From Methanoregula formicica SMSP (GTDB lineage Archaea; Halobacteriota; Methanomicrobia; Methanomicrobiales; Methanospirillaceae), in assembly GCF_000327485.1 (NCBI RefSeq), contig NC_019943.1, positions 806,001-870,000 of the forward strand: a DNA stretch of 64,000 nucleotides. The letters are read 5' to 3'. Below are positions 8,295 through 15,312 of the stretch, one piece after another; within the stretch, counting starts at the first letter, position 1, and each line of letters begins with the position of its first letter. The notes beneath the pieces are model-generated. The model saw only the letters and a list, made by a program, of their open reading frames with translations. It was not told the DNA's origin and ran no database searches. The translations under genes were made by a program, and so were the position numbers.

Positions 8295-8319
8295 TATTCT
8301 TCTCCATGTCCGCAGGGAA

Positions 8320-8775
8320 CCGGTCCTGCCTGCATGAGCTGACAGACATACGACCCGTGAATGATAATTATCATTCAGCAATTCCGGCACGTACCAAAAG
8401 GGGGGACATTACCATCCCGATAACCACGCGACAGAAAATGCAGACCCCAATCCAGAAGATTGTGGAGATCGTCACACGGACTGCAGATCCTGATCGAATC
8501 ATCCTTTTTGGCTCCCGGGCCCGGCGGAACAATAAAAAACAGAGCGATTATGACATATGCGTAATCAAACGGGGGATTACCCTGCGGCGGGATCTTGCAA
8601 TGCAGATCTATCGCAATCTCTATGGAGTCGGAGTTGCGGTGGATGTCATCGTAGAGACGCCGGATGCGTTTGATGAGCTCAAAGACAATCCATTCCTCAT
8701 CTACCATGATATTGCCCACCAGGGAAAAGTGATCTATGAGAAACCGGTTGCTTGCTCAGGCAGTGGCTGGGCCGG
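8320..8775 (+). repeat. 456-bp direct duplication, copy 1
   Basis: Nearly identical to 10543-10998 (constant offset of 2223 bases); only a few substitutions are visible. It includes about 118 bases upstream of the nucleotidyltransferase start and most of that gene. The duplicated blocks bracket the DUF234 ATPase gene. Confidence 0.9.
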
Positions 8776-8881
8776 GGGAAGCGGGATACGTGGTGCAGTA
8801 TATAGACTGTCCCATGCAATAGGCAAATTTGTATACAAACTACGCTACCTTCGGGAGTGGATTTTCCTGCGGGTGCGATAA
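8438..8881 (+). CDS. Nucleotidyltransferase-domain protein, copy 1 (altered C-terminus)
   Basis: From the ATG at 8438 the protein has 147 residues. It carries GS-X10-DXD ('GSRARRNNKKQSDYD' near residues 25-39), so it is a minimal nucleotidyltransferase. Residues 1-112 or so match the copy at 10661, then the frame continues into unrelated sequence up to 8881. No HEPN partner follows; an ATPase gene begins 38 bases later. The family normally pairs with HEPN toxins. The fused tail suggests the 3' end was lost when the duplication formed. Confidence 0.7.
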   Translation: MQTPIQKIVEIVTRTADPDRIILFGSRARRNNKKQSDYDICVIKRGITLRRDLAMQIYRNLYGVGVAVDVIVETPDAFDELKDNPFLIYHDIAHQGKVIYEKPVACSGSGWAGGSGIRGAVYRLSHAIGKFVYKLRYLREWIFLRVR

Positions 8882-8918
8882 CAATGATTATATCCATAAT
8901 AATTACAATCATAATCAT

Positions 8919-10295
8919 ATGAGGTTCTATGACCGGGAAAAAGAACGCGGGCTCATGGAGCAGCTGTACAGGACCGGGCCGTCATTTCTTGTTATTACCG
9001 GCAGGAGGCGGGTGGGAAAAACCGAATTGATAAAAGAGTTCTGCACGGACAAACCCGCTCTGTATTATTATGTCGACCAGAACAAGAGCATAGACATTTT
9101 AATGGAGGAGTATGGGCGGTTTACTGCCGCAAACCTTGACCTGCCCGAATATATCCGGCTTACCTCACCGGAAACCCTGCTTGAATTTCTCCTGTCGTAT
9201 GAGAAACCTCTTGTTGTCGTTTTCGATGAGTTCCAGAGGTTTTTAAAGATTGATCCCTCGTTCATTTCGCAGCTGCAGCGGTTCTGGGATCTCAAAGGAA
9301 AAAAATCCCGTATCTTCCTTATCATCTCCGGCTCATCCGTCGGGATGATCCGGAAAATCTTTCTTGAAGGGGGTGCGCCGCTCTTCAAGCGTGCAGACAA
9401 CATTCTCACGCTGGGTCCTTTCGGTCCAAAAGAATGCTTTTCTGTCCTTGCCGATCTTGGCATAACCGATCCCGCAGTACGGCTCGATCTCTATCTCCTG
9501 TTTGGCGGGACAATCTATTATTATCCGTATCTTTTCAAGTACGGTTGTACCGATCTTGAGAGTGCCCTTGATACCCTTCTCCTTTCAGACCTGGCGCCAC
9601 TCCGCCGCGAAATGAGCGATGTGCTCATCGAGGAATTCGGAAAGGAGCATGCAACGTACTACGAGATCCTTGCTGCAATCGCAGAGGGAAAGTGCGCCCA
9701 GAAAGAGATCGCAGATTACACGCACCTTGAACCGACTTCGTTACCTTCGTACCTCCGCGATCTCATCGATCTTATGGGGATCATCGAGTACCGGGTTCCG
9801 GTTACAGAAATTGATCGTCGTTCAAAGATGGGACGTTATTTTTATTCAGATAATTTTTTCCGGTTCTATGCACGGTATATCTACCGGAATATGAGCCAGT
9901 ACCAGAGCGGACAGTATGCACCCCTCAAAAAACGGGTTCTTCAGGAATGGAGGGCATTTTCCGGCTGGGCATTCGAAGAGATGGTACGGACACTTCTTCG
10001 CGAGGAACTCTCTGCCCGGTATGAACATATCGGATCGTGGTGGAACCGGAGGGGAGACGAGATCGACCTTCTCGCACTCAGCTCGCGTGGGTCTCTTGCC
10101 ATTGAGATCAAAAACCGCGAACTCTCTCTTTTTGAATCACAAAAAATCCTCGCGGACCTCGGAAAGAAGATCCCGCGTGTCAAGGGTTTGTCTGGACCGG
10201 TAACTCTGGGCCTTGCTGCCCGGTCAATCGCGGGAAAAGAGATCCTGATCGATGAAGGGCATTTTATTCGCGAGCTGACCGATATGGGGCTTTAA
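8919..10295 (+). CDS. Archaeal AAA ATPase with C-terminal DUF234 nuclease-like domain
   Basis: The 458-residue protein starts at ATG 8919 (MRFYDREKERGLM); the frame is open to 8829 but the extra part is low-complexity. The ATPase domain (ATPase_2) has Walker A 'GRRRVGKTEL' (about residues 29-38) and Walker B 'LVVVFDEFQ' (about 108-116). The C-terminus carries DUF234, with a PD-(D/E)XK-like core 'GDEIDLLALSSRGSLAIEIKN' near 390-410. This archaeal family is frequent near mobile or defence loci; its function is unproven. It lies between the two copies of the 456-bp duplication, so it may have moved in with them. Confidence 0.85.
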   Translation: MRFYDREKERGLMEQLYRTGPSFLVITGRRRVGKTELIKEFCTDKPALYYYVDQNKSIDILMEEYGRFTAANLDLPEYIRLTSPETLLEFLLSYEKPLVVVFDEFQRFLKIDPSFISQLQRFWDLKGKKSRIFLIISGSSVGMIRKIFLEGGAPLFKRADNILTLGPFGPKECFSVLADLGITDPAVRLDLYLLFGGTIYYYPYLFKYGCTDLESALDTLLLSDLAPLRREMSDVLIEEFGKEHATYYEILAAIAEGKCAQKEIADYTHLEPTSLPSYLRDLIDLMGIIEYRVPVTEIDRRSKMGRYFYSDNFFRFYARYIYRNMSQYQSGQYAPLKKRVLQEWRAFSGWAFEEMVRTLLREELSARYEHIGSWWNRRGDEIDLLALSSRGSLAIEIKNRELSLFESQKILADLGKKIPRVKGLSGPVTLGLAARSIAGKEILIDEGHFIRELTDMGL

Positions 10296-10542
10296 AAAAG
10301 GGTTTGCCCGCCGTTTCGTACAAACCTGATTGAGACGAAATGGTACCCCGTACACTATAGTGGAATGACACACGGTCTCCTTCTTCGCGCGCCACACCCC
10401 CGGAACACCACACAGTCTGCCGACACCATGCCGGCAGGGAATGATTCCCGCTACATACATTAACAGAACAGGATCCGGCCCGTGTTATCGTTACATCCGG
10501 TGATATCGATCTCCTGCTCCTTGTGCCCCGGGACCGCGGGCG
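10296..10542. other. Intergenic, possible nucleotidyltransferase scrap
   Basis: No full gene. The stretch near 10485-10520 translates to 'SGDIDLLLLV', reminiscent of the DXD strand of a nucleotidyltransferase, directly in front of repeat copy 2. This might be a leftover of another antitoxin gene. Confidence 0.35.
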
Positions 10543-10998
10543 CCGGTCCTGCCTGCATGAGCTGACAGACATACGACCCGTGAATGATAATTATCATTCA
10601 GCAATTCCGGCACGTACCAAAAGGGGGGACATTACCATCCCGATAACCACGCGACAGAAAATGCAGACCCCAATCCAGAAGATTGTGGAGATCGTCACAC
10701 GGACTGCAGATCCTGATCGAATCATCCTTTTTGGCTCCCGGGCCCGGCGGAACAATAAAAAACAGAGCGATTATGACATATGCGTAATCAAACGGGGGAT
10801 TACACGGAGGCGGGATCTTGCAATGCAGATCTATCGCAATCTCTATGGAGTCGGAGTTGCGGTGGATATCATCGTAGAGACGCCGGATGCGTTTGATGAG
10901 CTCAAAGACAATCCATTCCTCATCTACCATGATATTGCCCTCCAGGGAAAAGTGATCTATGAGAAACCGGTTGCTTGCTCAAGCAGTGGCTGGGCCGG
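10543..10998 (+). repeat. 456-bp direct duplication, copy 2
   Basis: Copy of 8320-8775 at an offset of 2223 bases. In this copy the nucleotidyltransferase gene ends soon after the repeat and a HEPN relic follows, so this copy probably keeps the ancestral context. Confidence 0.9.
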
Positions 10999-11014
10999 GC
11001 AAGGAGTAACCTGA
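10661..11014 (+). CDS. Nucleotidyltransferase-domain protein, copy 2
   Basis: This 117-residue protein has the same GS-X10-DXD motif as copy 1 and differs from it at only a few positions (for example Leu to Arg after 'RGIT' and Val to Ile after 'VAVD'). It ends at 11014 with a normal stop shortly after the shared part, so this is likely the original gene. Its natural partner is a HEPN protein and a damaged HEPN frame starts 12 bases downstream. Family members act as antitoxins by modifying the HEPN toxin. The gene could still be expressed but has no intact partner here. Confidence 0.75.
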   Translation: MQTPIQKIVEIVTRTADPDRIILFGSRARRNNKKQSDYDICVIKRGITRRRDLAMQIYRNLYGVGVAVDIIVETPDAFDELKDNPFLIYHDIALQGKVIYEKPVACSSSGWAGQGVT

Positions 11015-11025
11015 GTCGGGCCGCA

Positions 11026-11407
11026 ATGGGAAAAACCGGTCCTGATGTTGTCTACGAAGACCTTTGTTTTGATTTCAAGACCGGTGTTCACCAGGCTTGA
11101 GGAGAAGGCATAGTGATGAAATCACACTGCCTGCGACAGTCAGCAGGCTGCAGAAAAATCTCTCAAGGCGTTCATGGTTCTCAACAATCTTGTTCCTTCA
11201 GCCACGCATTCCCTCTCCCTGCTTACGGAAACGCTTGAGAAAAATGGCATAGATATCCTTGGAGAAGTAAAGGGAGCAGTTGGACTTTCTTACTATGCTG
11301 TGACAACCCGGTATCCCGGTCATTATGAACCAATTGAAGAACCGGAATTCCTTCAGGCACTATCCATGGCGAAGCAGGTTGTTGCATGGGTTGAGAGCCG
11401 GTTCTGA
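11026..11407 (+). pseudogene. Broken HEPN-domain toxin gene
   Basis: An ATG at 11026 opens 'MGKTGPDVVYEDLCF', typical of the first HEPN helix, but the frame stops at about 11100. The next HEPN part is readable from about 11135: 'QQAAEKSLKAFMVLNNLVPSATHSLSLL' through 'TTRYPGHYEP' to 11407. Stop codons separate the parts, so the coding frame is interrupted. The ATG at 11174 could allow expression of only a C-terminal piece. It follows the nucleotidyltransferase at 10661, its expected antitoxin partner. Confidence 0.7.
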
Positions 11408-11491
11408 GGGATCGGATCCCCGCGTAAACCCGGTTGTTTTGTGGCAGGGGATTTTTTCAGGACACCGTACAACAATACAAAAAAGAAACCA

Positions 11492-11638
11492 TTAACAATT
11501 ATCCGCCGAAACCACTCCCGCCATCACCGCAACGATCACCAGCGCCATCATGAGCGCGAGCGACCTGCGCGGCCGGGCCCTGCCCTTCAGCAGGTATGAG
11601 AACCTGCCGAGCCTGCTCTCTGTTCGTTTCGCTTCCAT
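11492..11638 (-). pseudogene. Signal-peptide-only remnant of a DUF3344 gene
   Basis: From the ATG at 11636-11638 the minus strand encodes 48 residues: MEAKRTESRLGRFSYLLKGR, then RARPRRSLALMMALVIVAV and 'MAGVVSADNC', then a stop. This is the complete leader and signal peptide of the gene at 1260-2270, ended right after the predicted cleavage site (VSA-D). The shared promoter is present upstream. It could be translated, but would give only a leader peptide. Confidence 0.8.
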
Positions 11639-11760
11639 TGGTTTTACTCCATGTCCGCGAGGCCGGCCATGGATGGGATGGTGTAATCATCAGCAGACCG
11701 GTTGCGAACAGGTATGCCTCTGCGCAGAAGCTATTAATTCGTTTTTGAAAAAACGTAGCA
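11639..11760 (-). repeat. DUF3344 promoter/leader repeat, copy 3
   Basis: Nearly identical to 2271-2375, including the shared 'ATGGATGGGATGGTGTAATC' block and 'GCAGACCGGTTGCGAACAGG', up to the TATTAAT box. Beyond about 11745 the similarity ends. Confidence 0.85.
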
Positions 11761-12039
11761 AATATTATTTGATATTAAATTTTTTTAATGCCATTGCCGG
11801 TGAAAGTGATATCACTCTGATGCTATATACGCTACAATATAGAATGGAGTCAACAGTATACAAAATACAATATCTTCTGGCAGGGATTTTTCCTGCTGGC
11901 AGGTGAGGCCGGACTGTAAAGGGGTATAGGGATAGCCGGAGAGGCGCGGGGGCTTAAAAGGTGGCATGTATCGATATGGTTCAGCGCTCCGGATAAAAGG
12001 GTTTCAATACTCATCAGCGATGTCCTTATCCCCCCGCGT
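11761..12039. other. Intergenic, no gene seen
   Basis: AT-rich at first, then GC-rich, without a supported gene. It includes a segment (about 11871-11902, 'GGGATTTTTCCTGCTGGCAG') like those near 5400 and 8860. Confidence 0.4.
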
Positions 12040-12297
12040 GTGCCCTTCAAAATTTTTATCAGATTCAAGGTAGCATTACTGTCTATTGATATAATCTTTA
12101 AAGTCGTCATAACACCGGATACTGAAGATGGGGGGTACACGGTCAGCTGCCCGGCACTCCCCGGGTGCCATTCCGAAGGGGAGAGCATGGAGGTGGCACT
12201 GGAAAACATCAAAGATGCCATTGAAGGATGCGTTGCCGTGCTGAACGAGCGTGCGCACCGCAGGCAGGGCAGCAAAGTCGTCGAAGTATCCGTATAA
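12040..12297 (+). CDS. hicB: HicB-type antitoxin (second family member)
   Basis: The protein is 85 residues if the GTG at 12040 is the start; no in-frame ATG precedes the domain. The HicB core is 'IFKVVITPDTEDGGYTVSCPALPGCHSEGESMEVALENIKDAIEGCV'. It is unrelated in detail to the HicB pair at 2.9 and 4.2 kb. The true start may lie closer to 'IIFKVV' with a rare initiation codon. The gene ends 11 bases before hicA, giving the hicB-hicA order. Expected role: neutralise the downstream HicA. Confidence 0.75.
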   Translation: MPFKIFIRFKVALLSIDIIFKVVITPDTEDGGYTVSCPALPGCHSEGESMEVALENIKDAIEGCVAVLNERAHRRQGSKVVEVSV

Positions 12298-12308
12298 ATC
12301 CGTATAAG

Positions 12309-12530
12309 ATGGCAAAACTTCCCGTTCTATCTGGTCACGCTGCAATAAAAGCCTTCAGTAAAGCCGGTTTTACCAGCAGCTGGCAGACAGCAAGACATGT
12401 CATCATGGAAAAAGCTGGTATGGAAGTTACTCATTCTGTTCCGCTTCATAAGGAACTGAAACGCGGGACGCTTCGGAATCTTATCAGGGATTCCGGACTT
12501 ACTGTGGATGAGTTCGTTGCGTTGCTCTGA
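12309..12530 (+). CDS. hicA: HicA-type toxin (second family member)
   Basis: This 73-residue protein has the HicA fold: 'LSGHAAIKAFSKAGF', a histidine in 'TARHVIMEKAG', then 'VPLHKELKRGTLRNLIRDSGLTVDEFVALL', the typical HicA C-terminus. The catalytic His is in 'RHVIM' near residue 30. The gene is intact and coupled to the hicB directly upstream. It belongs to the common bacterial/archaeal HicA group, unlike the variant at 2628. Confidence 0.85.
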   Translation: MAKLPVLSGHAAIKAFSKAGFTSSWQTARHVIMEKAGMEVTHSVPLHKELKRGTLRNLIRDSGLTVDEFVALL

Positions 12531-12795
12531 TTATGAGACCCGACACCCAATGTATGCCGTCCAACGCCCCTCCCGCTCACCGGGCTCCTGTCTTGCTGTT
12601 ACCGGGCTTGTATCCATGAACAACCGGATCGGGGGCACGCGATCCCATGGAGGTCAATGAATACGGATGATGGTATGCCTGTCTGCCACCAGCGAAACAG
12701 CAGCGGAATGCGGGGTGCGCGTGGATATGTCCCCATCGCAGGTCCTGGCCGCTCCGGAGACTATTTAATCCATACAATGAAAAATATATACAATC
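12531..12795. other. Intergenic, promoter likely at its end
   Basis: No gene is visible. An AT-rich block near 12763-12795 (with 'ATTTAATCCATACAATGAAAAATATATAC') is a likely promoter for the following gene. Confidence 0.4.
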
Positions 12796-13440
12796 ATGAA
12801 GATGCAGGCAGTCATCACCGGTAAAAAAGTCCATGACGTCGGGTACCGGGTGTTCCTGCTTGAGAAATCGCTCGAACTCGGTTTCCAGAGATTTAATGCA
12901 AGAAACCAGGTGCAGGACAACGGTCAGCAGGTAATCGTGCAGTATGAAGGCGAACCTGAACGTGTGGAAACGTTCAGTGCCGTTGTCCGCAAGGAACATC
13001 CCCCGGATGCAGATATTTCCGATATTGCCTTTGAACCGTATGAGGGGCATGTCATCTCCATCACCGATTATATGCATATGATCCAGATTGCGCAGCTCTC
13101 CAAAGGGATCCCGGCAATCATCAGTATTGATAAAAAGCAGGATCGGATGCTTGAGAATCAGGATCAGATGCTTGAGAATCAGGATCAGATGCTTGAGAAA
13201 CAGGATCGGATGCTTGAGAAACAGGATCAGATGCTGGGGAAACAGGATCAGATGCTTGAGAAACAGGATCAGATGCTTGAGAAACAGGATCAGATGCTGG
13301 GGAAAATGGATCGAATGGAAGCATCGATCACGGGCGAGATCCACGACCTGCGTACCGACCTGCGATCTTCCTTTGACCGGAAATTATCCGTTATTGAACA
13401 GGATATCCAGCAGATCAAAACAAAAATCGGCCTGATGTAA
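12796..13440 (+). CDS. Acylphosphatase-like protein with heptad-repeat coiled-coil tail
   Basis: This 214-residue protein has an N-terminal acylphosphatase-like domain (about residues 1-90): 'VHDVGYRVFLLEKSLELGFQ' corresponds to the family's VxGVGFR loop with its catalytic Arg, and 'RFNARN' carries the expected Asn. Residues about 113-175 are eight near-perfect seven-residue repeats of the KQDQMLE type plus a degenerate one, predicted to form a long coiled coil. The C-terminus ('IHDLRTDLRSSFDRKLSVIEQDIQQIKTKIG') continues as heptads. Acylphosphatases hydrolyse acyl phosphates; the fused tail suggests oligomerisation or docking to another protein. The gene stands alone. Similar archaeal proteins with variable repeat number may exist; I cannot check. 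Confidence 0.7.
   Translation: MKMQAVITGKKVHDVGYRVFLLEKSLELGFQRFNARNQVQDNGQQVIVQYEGEPERVETFSAVVRKEHPPDADISDIAFEPYEGHVISITDYMHMIQIAQLSKGIPAIISIDKKQDRMLENQDQMLENQDQMLEKQDRMLEKQDQMLGKQDQMLEKQDQMLEKQDQMLGKMDRMEASITGEIHDLRTDLRSSFDRKLSVIEQDIQQIKTKIGLM
13138..13304 (+). repeat. 21-bp coding minisatellite
   Basis: About eight tandem 21-base units of the type CAGGATCAGATGCTTGAGAA lie in frame within the acylphosphatase-like gene. Units differ by single substitutions (Arg/Gln, Asn/Lys, Glu/Gly codons). Unit length equals one heptad, so copy-number change keeps the frame and the coiled-coil register. Confidence 0.9.
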
Positions 13441-14354
13441 GAAACAATCCCCTTTCCGCATGATATACCGGTCCTGCTAATTCCGGTTTAATCCCTGACA
13501 ACAACCCTTTTAGCAATTACAGCCACCCGCTTATATTCCTGCCTTATCGATACGAATAATCTCTCTCTGGTACCTTGCAGGACCGTTCTCCCGGGGGAAG
13601 CATCATACCTGCTGAATAATATCGTTCATAATAATGGACATATGTTCAAAAAAATGAACGTCCTGGAGACTTCTTCTTTTGTAATTTTCACGTTTCTTAG
13701 CCGGAATTGCCGCAACTCGTGCCATGCTCGCGAGATCGCTAGTGTCCTTCCATTGAGTACCGGTGCTGCGAGCGGGTATCCCCGGGTAATGGAGCTCCGG
13801 AAAAGAGAATCCGATTATATTCGTTTATCTTCAGGTCTTGAAAGCGATATCATCATATTTTATGGCCCGGGTGCTGGCGGGAGTACCCGGTTAATTCCTG
13901 CCCGGGCCGGAATTTATCCTTCACGTACAGTATGTCCGGTGCTGTTATGCACAATACACAATCCATAGTACTGGAAAATAGTAATTCAGTTCTCAGGTAT
14001 TGTTACAGATAACGGACATCAGTATTACATTATCTAAGGTCATAGTATATTTATGATTTTCATATCGGGAACGTATGAAAACATATAAGGAAAAAACATC
14101 ACCCCGTGCCCGGGAGGATCGCCCGGCGGGCCGCTTTGTCCCGTCATGGGAAACCGTTCTCCGGCGATACGGATCCCGTAAGGCTGGCCGGTGTATGCCG
14201 GGCAGCCGTCCGGCCGGAATGATGCCAGCCTGTTTAGTAATACTTTTCCACCAAATTTGTAACACTTTTTTTAGAAAAGTATTACAAAGTAGTAAAATTA
14301 AGAAAATATTTATCATGAATGAATGAAAACCAGATTGCTACAGGAGATCGAGAC
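13441..14354. other. Long intergenic stretch with a vapC relic
   Basis: No confident gene in about 900 bases. Around 13538-13605 the sequence 'CTTATCGATACGAATAATC' resembles the start of the vapC at 3788 (LIDTN codons) and then degrades. Two open frames (13642-13968 and 14075-14326, + strand) have no family signature. A TATA-like element (AAAATATTTATC, about 14303-14314) probably drives the next gene, with transcription starting near 14335. Confidence 0.5.
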
Positions 14355-15167
14355 ATGAAATCGTCGCTTGGAAAGATGACCCGGAACGAAGCCGGGGCAA
14401 AGGAATTTCTCCTGAAGGCCGGCATACTCCACGGGGTCCAGCCCTGCATGCTCTGCGGCAGCACGCACGTGAGTCCGGCCGGGCGGGGACGGACACGGTG
14501 CAATGACTGCGGTTTCACCTGGGGCTTGCGGAGGGGGAGCATCATCGAGAACACGCGCCTCACCTACCTCCAGTTCATCCGCATCGCCCGCCTCTTTGCC
14601 GATGAGATCCCGCCTGCTGATGCTGCGGAGCGGCTCCATATCAGTCTCTCCGCTGTAGACCATCTTTACCACCGGATCCGCCTCTCCTTTGCCGATGGGA
14701 TGGCCGGGACTGCTATCCTGAAGGAGCCGGGCACCGAGCCGATCTACCCAAGGGCCCGGCCCGGCCCGGTAATCTTCGGCATCCACTACAGTCCCGAGAC
14801 CGTCCGGATCGAACCGCTCCCCCCGGCGACAACCGACCTGATCGTCAATATGGACATCCCGTGGCCCCTCCGGGGGAACATCCTCTTCATCGACACCTGC
14901 GAGAAGACCTACCACGGCCTGATCGCGTATTACCCGGACCGGGAGAACCAGGAAGTCGTCCTCGTCCAGCCGAAGAACCGGACGCACTGGCCCCCGCTTA
15001 CGGTCTTCTGGAAATACGCCCAGACCAGCTGGTCGCGGCACCGGTACCTGAAACGGGACGCTGTCCCGGCGTATGTCCAGGAACTCGCGTTCCGGTACAA
15101 CCACCGGCATAAGGACATGTTCCATGCAATCCTGGAACAACTGTCCGGATACGAACAACCCGCATAA
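14355..15167 (+). CDS. IS1595-like transposase-derived zinc-ribbon protein
   Basis: This protein has 270 residues from ATG 14355 (an in-frame ATG at 14319 lies before the probable transcription start; GGAG at 14343 supports 14355). The N-terminus has a zinc ribbon 'CMLCGSTHVSPAGRGRTRCNDCG', followed by a helix-turn-helix-like region ('PPADAAERLHISLSAVDHLYHRIR'). The C-terminal part resembles an ISXO2/IS1595 transposase domain and ends with the characteristic 'LAFRYNHRHKDMF'. A clear DDE set is not visible. No terminal inverted repeats were found around the gene. I suspect a domesticated transposase, perhaps a regulator of the surface-protein operon that starts 145 bases downstream. Confidence 0.65.
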   Translation: MKSSLGKMTRNEAGAKEFLLKAGILHGVQPCMLCGSTHVSPAGRGRTRCNDCGFTWGLRRGSIIENTRLTYLQFIRIARLFADEIPPADAAERLHISLSAVDHLYHRIRLSFADGMAGTAILKEPGTEPIYPRARPGPVIFGIHYSPETVRIEPLPPATTDLIVNMDIPWPLRGNILFIDTCEKTYHGLIAYYPDRENQEVVLVQPKNRTHWPPLTVFWKYAQTSWSRHRYLKRDAVPAYVQELAFRYNHRHKDMFHAILEQLSGYEQPA

Positions 15168-15312
15168 TCCCCGGCCGGCCCGGCAGCAGGTATCGCCGGC
15201 TGCCCGGTCTCACCACGCCGGATCGTGCCGGAACCCGCCGCAATAAAATCATCATATTTATCTGAAATTGTAACATGGAATTAATCATACGTAACAACAT
15301 CCGGTAATCATC

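Noticed and set aside
13138-13304. Possible CRISPR array
   Set aside because: The 21-base units are directly tandem with no spacers and lie in frame inside a gene; this is a coding minisatellite.
13642-13968. 108-codon plus-strand frame
   Set aside because: Composition is not protein-like, no family features, and it lies in a region with vapC debris.
14075-14326. 83-codon plus-strand frame before the transposase-like gene
   Set aside because: Arg/Pro/Ser-rich translation without homology features, overlapping the promoter of the next gene.
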